64,000 nucleotides of DNA, taken from Ditylenchus dipsaci. Lineage: Eukaryota; Nematoda; Chromadorea; Rhabditida; Anguinidae. Position numbers and translations under genes: made by a program. Location: contig SADC01000870.1 in assembly GCA_004194705.1 (NCBI GenBank), positions 124,001-188,000 of the forward strand, given 5' to 3'. Of the stretch, positions 35,298-47,300 are shown piece after piece (positions within the stretch are counted from its first letter, which is position 1; each line of letters starts with the position of its first letter). Below the pieces are notes generated by a model, which ran no database searches, had not been told where the DNA came from, and saw nothing but the letters and a program-made list of their open reading frames with translations.

Positions 35298-35528
35298 CCG
35301 TATTTCCTCTAATTAGCGCCCACCCCAACTTCGTACACATATATCTCAGCCGAGAGAGAATATTTTGCAAAGCTGTTTAATGCATTTTCTTAACTCACAT
35401 GAGTTCTACCGATTCCATTTTTTACATTTTGAAATTTCACCCAAAAATCTTGAAATTTACCCCAAATTTTCAAATTTTTGGGGGTTTGAAAAATAGGCGC
35501 CCATGGGCTCTTATTAGAAGAGATACGG
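35298..35528. mobile_element. TA-flanked MITE, CCGTATTTCCTCTAATTAG ends
   Basis: TA at 35296-35297 and 35529-35530. Starts CCGTATTTCCTCTAATTAG and ends CTTATTAGAAGAGATACGG. Internal GCGCCCACCCC and GGCGCCCATGGGC. Same family as 12464-12622 and 22663-22798. Confidence 0.85.
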
Positions 35529-35530
35529 TA

Positions 35531-37490
35531 AACAGTTTTCGATAACATAGATATTATCGCAAAAAAATGCGAAAAGTTAAAGTAGTCAAGTTTTTAAAAA
35601 ATATTTTTACACAAGAACACAGCTTTTAAAATTAACTGAAATATTTAAAACTGAATTTTGTGAATATAAAATAAAAGTGGCACATTTAAAAAAAAACGAG
35701 TGGTGGTGTAGCCTCTGTGTGATGTTTGTACTGGATGCATAGGTCTTCTCGCCAATTTGACAGGTGATCTGTGTACACTGCTCACTATGTTAATGGATTT
35801 TTCATTATTCAATTAAAACAATAAATAAAACTCAATTTTGTTAAAATTTGATAAAAAGAGTTCCGACCAACTTACAAACCAACACTTCTTTCAAAAGAGC
35901 AAAGCTCCCAGGGGGCTTATTTTGACCCAAAATGCTGATTTATTTGTATTGAAACCCCAAAACCCCAAAAAATCAGCACTCCTTTATCTATTTGGTGTCA
36001 TATTGACCAAAATAGTTTGACTTTGACGAAAAGAGGCACATTGTGATGTTTCTAAGCCTAAGCCCATTCTCTAGTAGAAGATTTCCTCTTAACCTTCTTT
36101 TGCCGGCGTCTCGTAGATGCCTCTTTTCTAACAGATTTTTGCATTTTTATACGACAATCAGGGAAGAAAATGACAATGGCCAAAAAACATGTTCCAAAAA
36201 AGTTAAAATTCCAAAATTTAAATTCTGAATTCAACCAGTTGTCCGAATTTTGACCAACCGGCTCAAAGCGGTAAAAAATAGTTTTGGCGACAATTCGAAA
36301 ACTGAAGCTATTTTGAGGACAAGTGTTTGAAAATTTTGTACTTGAAAGTTCTGGAAGTTATGAAATGTTCATGAAAAATAGACCTGTCCCAAAGTGTAGA
36401 TGTAAAAATCACTTGGATATTGAAGCAGATCCAGAGCATTTGTAGCAATGGGCACAACAAAACCATGCAATGACCATAAAATTTACAAGACCATACAATT
36501 TCTGAATTCCTTGCATCTAGCGCTCAAAATGCCTGATTTTTCAAAATTTGTCTTCTATCTCGTTTTCTACTATGGCTAAATTGATTTTTGCATTCATTTT
36601 GGTTTGAAAAATAACGACATGATAAACAGAACAAAAACTCACTAAGAAGTAGGTGAAAGTCGATAAATGGATTAATGAATAAATGTCTTACACAGTTTTT
36701 TTTCAAAAATACCGCTTTGGCCGGTTGGCCAAACTATGGCCACGATTATAATTGCTTCGAAAATATAACTTTTATATTTCTACACATGCAAGTAAAAGTT
36801 CATTGCCATCTGCAGGAACAGTTTTTTTATATTATATAAATAAAAAGTATAATGTAAATTATATTCTTGGTTTATTAAGCCAAATAAAGTTATGAAATCG
36901 TGCAGTAGAAAATGTCCACAAACACAACTTTTGACTTAATTTTTTTAGCAATTTTCGTTTGTCTTCTGTTCAGTCTTATTGTCACCAAAATGTTTGCCAA
37001 ATTTTTCTCTATCTTTTTCAAAAAAAAAATTATGTCTGAACGTGAGCAATAAGTCGTACTTTGTATGAATTTTCGAACTGCCCAAAATATGGCCAATTGG
37101 CAAAAGAGGGTTAATGCAAAAATATTTGTTCATCTGGCATCGCAGAAAAGTTTACAGTTTTCCATTCTTTTAACTCTTACTCTTGTTTGATTGTTGTTTG
37201 TTGTCTAGAGGGCACACTTTTTCAAAATTTTCCGTAATCCATGATTGTTATGATTTCTGATTTTTACCGCCTTCTAGTTCTGCTACAGAGAAACGAAATT
37301 GGCGAGTCCTGTAGACAAAAATAAATTTAAACGTTGCAATTAGAGAAATTGGAAAATAATAAATTTGTTTTGGCCCTTTTAAGAAAGATCATTAGTATTG
37401 CTTATACGGTATACACAAATTTTTAACCCCGATAATCAACCAAATGGTCTATGTCGGGTGATAAAATCTGACAAATTGTTGCTAAGGAAA
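35531..37490. other. No gene seen; weak foldback at 36241-36745
   Basis: TTGACCAACCGGCTCAAAGCGGTA at the left (first 20: TTGACCAACCGGCTCAAAGC) is mirrored imperfectly by ACCGCTTTGGCCGGTTGGCC at about 36712. Otherwise AT-rich with no supported exon. Confidence 0.4.
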
Positions 37491-37674
37491 AAGTAAATAA
37501 CTAAATATTGAAGTACTAGCTTTACTGGCGCCTCTGGCGCCTTTTTAAAATTTTTCAAAATTGAATTTTCACGCACTAACTTCTTTTAGTGAATGGCCAA
37601 CACCAAAAAAAACGAAAAAAAAACTAATATAGTGTGATTAATCCCTCAAATCAAAAAGATGGCGATTTCATGGG

Positions 37675-40240
37675 TTAACATGGGTTTTTGCTCCAAGTTA
37701 TTTCCACCTCGCGATCGTGTTTTTTGCACTTGCATTCACACAAAACTGAAACTTGACAAAATTCATCTCCGCAGATTGGAATGTGTGACAGCAGAATGAC
37801 AATAAACAACGCCACAAATGATACACATAATCGAATCAAATGTACGATCTCACTGACACAACAACTGCACACAACTTTTATAAACGGCGAATCTGCGCCG
37901 AAGTATTTCTTTTATACACAATTCGCGATATTATTATACATATTCACACATGACTTTTCAGCTTCTTCTTCTTGAATGCCATGCATAGCCAAGCCATCAT
38001 CATGATTTCTAAAAGATCATAAAAAAATTTACGACCATCGTTAAAGTAATGACTCACTTTTAAGTGTTTGAATCAACTGTGTCAACTTGCTGCAATCAAA
38101 ATATTGATTGGAATCGTTTCACATTGATTGAATTGACGCATAGACTTGACCACATACACCTGAACAACAAAAAAATGAAGCCAAAAAAAATTAACCACCA
38201 AGTACTCACCATGCATGAAAAAATTTATGAGTTAACTATTTTGGCGAATCTGCGCCGAATCTACTGAACCACAATCACCAAATACCTGATAGGCATACAA
38301 AGAGGTCCATTGAATACAACCACACAAAGATTGGAACAAAAATTGAGACTACTGCCAACATTGAATTTGCATTCTTTACCACCTTCGTCTTGCAAGTACC
38401 AAAGAGCCCCTCTCCTGTTTTAAACTTCCTGGCACGATCATGGCGATTCCCTGAAGCAAAGAAATTTATTTGACCACTACCATCAGAAAGACGACTCACA
38501 CGTGAGCTTGCGCACCTGATTGAAAGAACATAGCTAACAGGAGGATAATAATGAACCATAATCAACTTACAACGTACCGCAGGGCCAACTTATATGTAGC
38601 ACCACAACATCCAACGGCGAATCTGCGCCTCAAACAATTTTAGACTCATTGATTTTACACCACCTCCAGTTCGAACCCACTTTTCATGTGCCACTACAAT
38701 ATACTGCGGCGAATCTGCGCCATGAGTAATTCCAGACCTAAATTGAACTCGATTTGCAACAGCTTCGTCTTGATTGCCTCGCATAGCCACAACATCGACA
38801 GGATTTCTGAAAAAATCATAACATGATTTGACTTCTTTTATCAATAATAACGACTGACCTTTGAGCGTTCGAATTGACTGTGCCACCTTGCTGCAATTGA
38901 CATCTTGATTAGGAATCGTTCCAGGTTAAATGACTTGACGCGCAGACTTGACCACATGCACCTGAAAAACAAAAATGAAGACAAAATAATGAGCACTAAG
39001 TACTCACCATGCATAAAGAATTTATTAGTTAAAATCTTGGCGAATCTGCGCCACATCTACCAAACCACAATCACCAACTACCTATTAGTCATACAAACAG
39101 GGGAATAAAAAACAACCACAGAAGTAATACACAAACATTGAACAAAAATTGAGACTACTGGCAACATTGACTTTGCATTTTTCACCACCTTTGAATTGAA
39201 AGTACGGCAGAGCTCTTCCACTGTCTTGAACTTGCTGAACAGAGGCACAATCATCGAAATTCCCTGGAGATTGAAACTGACTTGACGACGACCATCAGAG
39301 AGACGACTCACACTTGGGCATTTGCACTTAAATGGGAGTATTAAGCCACTGCAAAGACAACCTAAAGCCATAAATAACTTACAATGTATCGCTGAGACCA
39401 CTTACATGTAGCACCACAACATCCAACAGGGCGAATCTGCGCCTCAAGCAATTCCAGACTCATTGACTTGACACCTGAAGATCGGAACTGATTTGACGAC
39501 GACCATTAGAGAGACGACTCACACTTGAGCATTTGCACTTAAATGGGAGTATTAAGCCACTGCAAAGTCAACCTGAAGCCATAAATAACTTACAACGTAT
39601 CGCTGAGATCACTGACATGTAGCACCACAACATCCAACAGAGCGAATCTGCGCCTCAAGCAATTCCAGACTCATTGACTTGACACCTGAAGATCGGAACT
39701 GATTTGACGACGACCATTAGAGAGAAACTCACACTTGAGCATTTGCACTTAAATGGGAGTATTGAGCCACTGCAAAGACAACCTGAAGCCATAAATAACT
39801 TACAACGTATTGCTGAGACCACTTACATGTAGCGCCACATTATCCAACAGGCGAATCTGCGCCTCAAGCAATTCCAGACTCATTGACTTGACACCACTTC
39901 CAGTTTGATAGTCCTGCATAGCAGTTGCATTGAACAACCTCGCATTGATTGCCATGCATAGCCAAACGATCATTAGAATTCCTAAAATATCAAACATTTT
40001 CACGCCCACCATCAAATGATGACTTACTTCTGAGCGTTTGGATCGCTTGCACCACCTTGCTGCCACTGTCATCTTAGTTAGGAATCGAGAAACTGAAATT
40101 GAACGTAAAAAACAACAAAAGTAAGTAACAATGAATGAAGACAAAACATTAGACCTAATCAACTGAATAATTATATGAGCTGGCGCAGATACGCCCGAAA
40201 AAACAGCAAACCATAATTAACGGCGATTCTGCGCCGAAAA
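37675..40240 (-). other. Tandemly duplicated locus of unknown function
   Basis: At least two diverged copies of a roughly 1-kb unit lie head to tail. The pieces at 38340-38520 and 39150-39330 correspond: a GTGAGTCGTCTYTCTGATGG stretch that fits a 48-49 nt intron, then GGAAT..C.ATGAT.GTGCC, then AAGGTGGT(G/A)AA(A/G)AATGCAAA and a hydrophobic tail (SMLPVVSIFV). The pieces at 38600-38890 and 39820-40080 correspond too (GVKSMSLKLFEAQIRR). A shorter 210-bp tandem triplication covers about 39430-39860 (CATCCAACAG..GCGAATCTGCGCC, CAAGCAATTCCAGACTCATT). The copies differ by indels that shift frame, so this may be a decaying gene family rather than live genes. No known domain. Confidence 0.45.
37886..40235. 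repeat. Ten copies of the near-palindrome GGCGAATCTGCGCC
   Basis: The 14-mer or a one-base variant starts at 37886, 38243, 38616, 38708, 39039, 39430, 39641 (A for the first G), 39850, 40182 (opposite orientation, one change) and 40222 (one change). The outer GGCG and CGCC are inverted; the core AATCTG is not. Several copies lie outside the 210-bp tandem units, so duplication alone does not explain all of them. Where the locus is read as protein the motif encodes GADSP or EAQIRR. Confidence 0.9.
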
Positions 40241-41334
40241 ATTCACCCTAACTACAATTACTAAATGACTATATTAAAAAACTACGAACAAAGCGCCAAA
40301 TTTTGAATTCCTTTGCAGACAACAAAAGATTTAAATGACAACTTGAATCAGCCTACTCTTTCTGAGTACCTGGATAAAAATGCCGAGATCCCCTAAATAA
40401 CGGCTCTTTTTTCGCCCGTTCTTTTTTTTATTCGACGCGCGAGGAGCTGGCGAACAATAGTGATCGTGTACACACAAAAGTTTTTCTCAGCCAAAACCTC
40501 ATAAAAAATCAAAAATAGCCAAAAATGGGCTAAAAGTATTTGGCGGAATTTAAAATCCGTACACACTCAGTCCAAATACTATATAAAGATCTATTCGATG
40601 TTAAGATGATCAAAAGAGCATTTACGAGGGGCAATTACCTGATACACCATCTTAATTCAATAAAATAGACTTTCTTATTGTAGTTCCTTTGGTCATACAA
40701 ATGTCAATAAGATGTCCATCCATCTAATCTGCATGCGCAAGTCACTTGTGGCCTTGTCCCTCATCCCAAATCTATTGCTTTCAAAAGCCGCCGATGGATC
40801 ATCTTTTTTTCTTTTTTTCCTGTCCCAAAGTGGCGGTCAGACCACATGGGACAATAGCAGGCACACTTGTTGTCCCCAACTCCAGCAATTACATAAGCGT
40901 GCCAGTCGGGAGGTGCTTTTAGTCTTGAGAGAAGGGATTTGCACAGGTAATCGTAAGTAACTTTTTTGATCTTCTTGACTTGGGCTTTAGATAGATCTTT
41001 CTGAAGCTTTTTGATTGAACAGTTTTTGTGTGTGTGTTTTTAAGTCCTTACCGACTTTAGTAATACAAGGGTTCTTTTCTTGGCCAGCGATAGAATGCGA
41101 CAATCAAACTGCGATAATTCAAAATAGCAACAAAATCAAATTGCACCAAAATTAAATTACGACAAAATTACTATTTGAATCACAAATCTTTTTATGAATG
41201 TTTGTCTCAGCTTAATTTGTCACAATTCGAAATGTCCAAGCTATCGCTGGCCCTTTTCTGGTCTGATGTACGACAGTTTGACATAAGTCTTCGAAAATAA
41301 AGCGAGTAGCGTCAAAGTCTCAGTTTGTTTATTT
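40241..41334. other. Gene-poor; possible isolated exon at 40690-40960
   Basis: After TTATTGTAG (40680) a plus frame with donor ACAG-GTAATC near 40947 is open, but the minus strand is equally protein-like (APPDWHAYVIAGVGDNKCAC). I cannot choose between them and do not call a gene. Confidence 0.3.
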
Positions 41335-44300
41335 TTATTTTACCATCAAAAACAAGAGCACAATAAATACAGCAATCCAATCCACATAAAACATTGTGAG
41401 CCAACTGAGATCAATTCCTTTCCTTAAGAAGTGTACATTGTGGTTAGGTCTCTTCAATACCCTTTCTATGTCGAAAATCGCCTGGTCTAGCGACTCTATT
41501 GGCCTATCCAAATATAGCGAATAGGCCTTTTCTGCATTACTTTTGTAGGAGTTATTGTAGAGAACCTATGCATACAATCAAGGTTAAGTAAAAAACAAAC
41601 AATTACGAGACGCAACCAACTCGCCGACGGCAAAACTCGCTAACAAAAATCCCTTATGGCTGGTCCCAAGGGGCAGTTGGCGACTTCTGCCGTTGGCGAG
41701 TTTTGGCGTTGGCGAGTTGGTTGCGTCCCCAGATTAGTCAATAATGCTTACTTTGCTAATAGCACCAGAAAGTTGCTCGGCGTCTAGGTTGAATTTGTTA
41801 ACCACAGAAGCATATCTCATTCTCAAGGCTAGCTTAGTATTATAAGTTTGCTCAGCAAATACAGGCATAAAAATCACCTAAAATAAGCTATGATCAATAA
41901 AAGAAAGTCTTTAGAAAACAAGAAAAATTTTCGGAAACTGTGGTGATACAAATTTCTAAAATGATTTTTTGAGACGACCTGAAATACTATCTCACCAAAA
42001 AGCTCCACCACTTGATACAAATCAATAACTGATAAAATTTCTGCCCAGAAATTTGAATATTAAAACAAAATCAAATTTGAGAAAAATTTCACTGATTTAA
42101 AGGTTTTGTATCAAATTGTACAAGAAGTTTTTTCAACGCGATTTTAAGTCAACAACAGCATTTCATTCCATATGGATTCCATTTTCATCATACATTCCAT
42201 TTTCATCATACTCAATTACTGACTTTCATCGCTACACCAGATTCGTGAACCTGGAACTAGGCTCCCCATCTTGTCGCCACTGTTGAAACGCTTCAGCCAT
42301 TGCAAACAACAAAACTCCATAAGCTTCTTATGGGCCAAGACTGTTAACAACTGCTTCAGCCTTATTTATCATACTATCCCAAATTGAAAAATAAAAAGCA
42401 GGAAAAGTCACTTATGCTTCTGCTGACTATTCATGAAGAAGAGGAGTAAAAAATCAAAACCCGAGGAAAATGCTTGAACAATGTGACATTCATACAAATA
42501 TATATTGAAAAAATTAAGAAAACAGTACCGGTTGTTTAGCACAAATTGTCTCTTTGAAGCTATAAATTAGGATTAAAATATAATTTATATCAAACTGCAT
42601 TACCCAACCTCTTTAGACCTCCATGTGAAATGAACATTTTAGTTTTGGGATGAGCCAAGACATCAAATTGAGGTGCCCACTTGACTAGTTTCACATGCGC
42701 CTTGACCCCTGTTCTTGGCACTCCGTTGTAGGAAAAGACCACTCGGTGGTTATCAAATTTGTTAATAGCTTCAAAGAAAGCATCCAGGATTCTAGCTGGG
42801 GCGAATTTCCAGTTCACATTGCTAAATTTTTGAATAAAGGTTTGAATAAATATTTGAAATTTGACAACCTTCCAAAAGCTATATAGATGGTTCCATTGGA
42901 TGTGGGGTCCGAAACAAAGTCTTCTAAATCTCGCGGCAATGGTTTAGCAATGGCGCAATTGGAGCCGATTCCTCTAACATCACTGCTTTCTGCAATTTAT
43001 TAACCGTTCTTTGTAAAAAAGAGGATGTGGCTGAAGAAAACTTTTCTATTTCTAATTCTAGACTCCCTTTTATCTTCAATCGACAAAAAGAATCATCCAA
43101 ATTTTTGAAAAAAAACAGGTTTTTGTTTGCCGCCTCATATCTATAATTATTAAATACTGTCCACACGAAAATTTCGGCTCTACTTGGATATACCCCTCTA
43201 AATCAAGTTAACTTAAAATTACCTCAAAAGCTCATAAAATAATTTTCAAATTTCGGTCCACGAAAAGTTGAGTTTTGGGCGTCTTCGGGGCCTGGGGCTT
43301 GAGGTTAAGATGTCAACTGAGTATTTACGAGAAAGATTTTCTATTCTGTCACCTATTTGTAATCTACACGTTATTTCGAATAAGTTTTGTTTTTACTGTT
43401 TACTATTTTAATGTGTATTTTGCCCTTGAAGACGACGTAAACAGGTAAGAACCCATAAAAATCTACCTTTTCCGTTATATACCAGTATGTCCCAAAACTC
43501 TTTGCGTTTTTTTTCATTTTTTGCAAAATTTTGCTGAAATGGGTTGTTGCAATTTATTGTGTGTTTAGATGCCTCGAGAACAAGGAATCAAGCCTGAAAT
43601 CAGCAATCATCTTCGCCATACTATGCTCTTTCTCTATAACAAAGGACTGAATGCAGTGAAAGTCGATCGTGGAACATTTCCCTTTCCTACAGCCAGAGCA
43701 GGTGCATTGCCAAAAAGGCCTTGTGGTGTGTGTGATGGGACACCGAAGGTATGCATTTGGAACATTCTCTTTAACACAAGGGGCTTCGAATCGTCCATTT
43801 TAAAAAGATGTGTCCTTTTTTGGCACCCCAAATCTTTTTTTATTTTTGAAAATTTAGTCAAAATTTTTTTTTCGCTTCAAAATGGCCACAAGCACTGGAT
43901 AAAATGACCCTTATACTTCAAAAACAGTCAAAATGTCCTTTTTTACCCAAATATTCTTTTTTTGAAATTTTTCATTCAAAGCCCTGCTTTAACACTAACG
44001 TGGTAGAAAAGAAGAGAAAAAAGCTACACCACTTCGACGCAATGACAAGTTGAAGGCTATAAAACGGGCTTGTGAAAAAAAGTCGGCTAAATCAGGAAGG
44101 GAATTAAATATCAAGTCAGCAGCTCAGAAATTCAACATTGACAGGAAATGCGTCAGAAACTGGATCAAGCAAGAGGGTGAGCTTAAGCAAAAAGTGTAAA
44201 AGTGTACTCTTGGTGTGGGACGCCTTAGCTGTGCAAAGAAGCGTGTAAACAATGTAGTGCTAAAAAAACTGGGCATCGAAGCAGCATTTATCCCTGGCGG

Positions 44301-47300
44301 TTGTACAAAATTTATCCAGGTAAAATTTTTGAACTCTGAGCTCCTGAAATTACATCTTGACGTCAGCTATAACAAGCCGTTTGAGGAACACATCAGAGAC
44401 TACTACACGATATGGGTAACCAATGATTCTCATAAGCCTTTTACGCCGGTCGGAATTCGAAGGCTCCTGCTCTTGAGGTGGTCTTGGGCTGTATATACCG
44501 AGCTTGGCTGGAAATCTCCAAGGAGACCATCATCAATTCTTTCGAAGGTTGGTTTTTTTGTTTTATATTTGGTGATTTCGTTCATTTCCTTTTAGCGTGT
44601 GCTCTAACTGCTCCAACTGATGGCACATTGGATAAAAAAACGTGCTTTAAACCTGAGGGATTCAACGGTGTGAAAGGACTTAAGATTTTTCGTCAAATCA
44701 GAGATCAAGAGAAAGCGCAAGATGGGCGAAATGACTTCGAGGAAGCTGGCCTTGACGAAGAACAGGCTGAAGTGGAATCAGGAGATTTTTATGAAGATGA
44801 TTTTTTTGTTCGATGATTCAATTGTGTCTGTCTCTGTCCAATAAATTATGTTATAGGTATACTTTGGATGTGATTAATTGTAAGAATGGTGGGCCTTATT
44901 AGAATGTGGGGCCTTAATAAAAGGTGGGGCCTTGATAGAATGTGGGGCCTTAACAGAAGGTGGGGCCTTATTAGAAGGTGGGGCCTTATTAGAGGTGGGG
45001 CCTTATTAGAAGGTGGGCCTTATTAGAAGGTGGGTCCTTATTAGAAGATATACGGTATTCGCTCAGAAATTACGTAAAAAATTACCAGTTAATGAGTATT
45101 TCATCCTGTCAATATAATCAGCAAAAATCAGTGAATTTTTTTTGTAAAGTTCGTGCCAGGTGAAGTTAGGCAGCCCCATTTTAGCAATGTTGTACATTTG
45201 AAAGCGTTCCGCTGCAATGATTATTTTTTAAAAAGTAGAATTGTATCACAACAAAGCAACCATAGAGTTTGACTAGCAAAAGGTCGGCTGTAGAGTCGTA
45301 GATATTGTTGAGACGATCGTAGAATTTGGTGGGTGAGTAGACATCTTGGTCAGATGTCGGCGTTGTGGTGATCAAGTAGGGCTCGGCAACCAGATTTCTT
45401 CCTAAAAAAAGACGGACACTTGTATCTAGATATGCATTTTTGTTCAAATTGAAAAGCGATTAAAACTTGACCCTGTGAACCATAGCCCTTCAGAGGTCAT
45501 TTTACCTACACTGTTTTCGACCTTTATACTGTTTTATTCTACTATGTTTTTTTATAAATAGTCGGAAGGAAGGGTTTTGAGCGCCGTGAGCCTTTGGGAA
45601 TACGCTCTTTAATGTATCTATCTTCAAATCTCTAAACCAAAGTTAAAAAAATCTGAAAAAAGAAAGGTAAAATTTTAAAGAGAAGAGTATTAGAAAAAAG
45701 AATTAGATCTAAAACTTTTGTCAAAAAAAACCTACCCAAAGCAAGAGAATAAGCTGAGGTCTGTATCATCGCTGTAGTACTATAGATGATATAAGGAGTG
45801 TTTCTCAGGCGTTTAAAGTATAGTGCCAAGCCTGTAAACTAGACTGATTTACGTCAAAAATTGTTATTACCAAAAACCACCAAAAGAGTGGACTCCAAAT
45901 AGCTCATCAAGTATAAGCAAGTCCCATTCTTCGTCCAATATCTGTTTGAACTAAATGTCAGATCTTTAAAAAGCAAATTCGTTTCGTCTTTACATCGTAT
46001 TTTCTCTACCAAAGCCCACCCCAAAAAGTGACTACAGTTAAAACTCGATTTAACGAAACTCGATACTCATTTAGGGTTGGAAGTTCGTTCCCACCGAGTT
46101 TGCAACACTTATTTTTACCGTCATTTTTTTAAGTTTTGACAATTCTGTTGTGACAGTCTTCTCCCAAATATCACAAGGATTGCGATTTCACCGATCATTT
46201 TCGAAAATCCAAAATTTTTTTAACGAAAACCTGTTTTTTCATTGAGTTTTTGCTTTTTTAGAGAAAAATATTATAGGTTTCTAAAAAACGATCGGCAAAA
46301 TTGGAATCCTTGTGGCAATTGGGACAAGACTGTCAAAAGAGAACTGTCAAAAGCTTGAAAAAATGGGTGTAAAAGAGGTTTCGAAGACGGTAACTTGGCC
46401 GGTCCCTTGAATTTCGTTTAATCGAGTTTCAACTGTAAATGTACTTTTTTAAATACTTTGAAAATATTTTTTTCGCACTTTTTGATGTTTCTGCAGTCTA
46501 CAGTAATCGTTGGAACTCCAGTTTGTTCTATTGTTTTCTTGGATCCTAGAAAATTCAGACCATTGATTGCATGATGCTCTTTGAAAAAGCCTTGATTTCT
46601 AATTCAAAAATTTTAATTTTTTTTTCAAAAATGACAAAAAAAATCAAAAATGAGAAATTATATCATTATTACAATATTATCAAAACATGTTTGTACTCGC
46701 GTTCAATAGTTATACGACGGTTCCTGCTACTTTTTCGGTAAATTTCAGTTTTTATTTAGAAAACACGCACGCAAAGATTCCCTAGCAGTCAAAATGTCTT
46801 TGAGAGTTGAAGATGTAGTAAGCCATTGAAAAATTATAAAGGACTACCTTATTCATGTTGCTTTCATTGGCCATAAACTCGCCGAGTTGCTGATTTCCAT
46901 AAACGTAAGGGAAATGCAAACCATCTGCTCTAATCTAAGCTACTAATATTACTTACAAAAAATATGTTGAAAAATATTCTCACATCCTTAACAAACATAG
47001 CTGTAGCTAATTGTTGTGCAGAAGTACTATCTGGAGGCATTTGTATAAATACGATATTTACATCAGGTCCTAGATCTCGTTGTTTTTTTAGAGAACTGGT
47101 CTCGAAAACTGTTACGTTATGGCCTGCAGCAGCTGCTCTATAATTTAAAAATCAATTCATAATTCGTAAAATCTTTGCGATACAAAAGATATTTCTTGGG
47201 GCTCCTGTTGAGGGGCCAGTCCTGTGAATTTTGCTTTTTTACTGTGTTGAGAATCAGTGATGTTTTTGCACTTTACCTGATCTTCTGAGATTTTCTTTGT

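Noticed and set aside
39430..39863. CRISPR-like array (regular short repeats)
   Set aside because: The host is a eukaryote, the spacing is about 210 bp and the spacers are near-identical; it is a tandem duplication.
46935..46956. A 22-nt ultra-short intron in the UGT gene
   Set aside because: Using the upstream donor at GAT-GTGAGA gives a 49-nt intron (46935-46983) with correct phase, matching other introns here.
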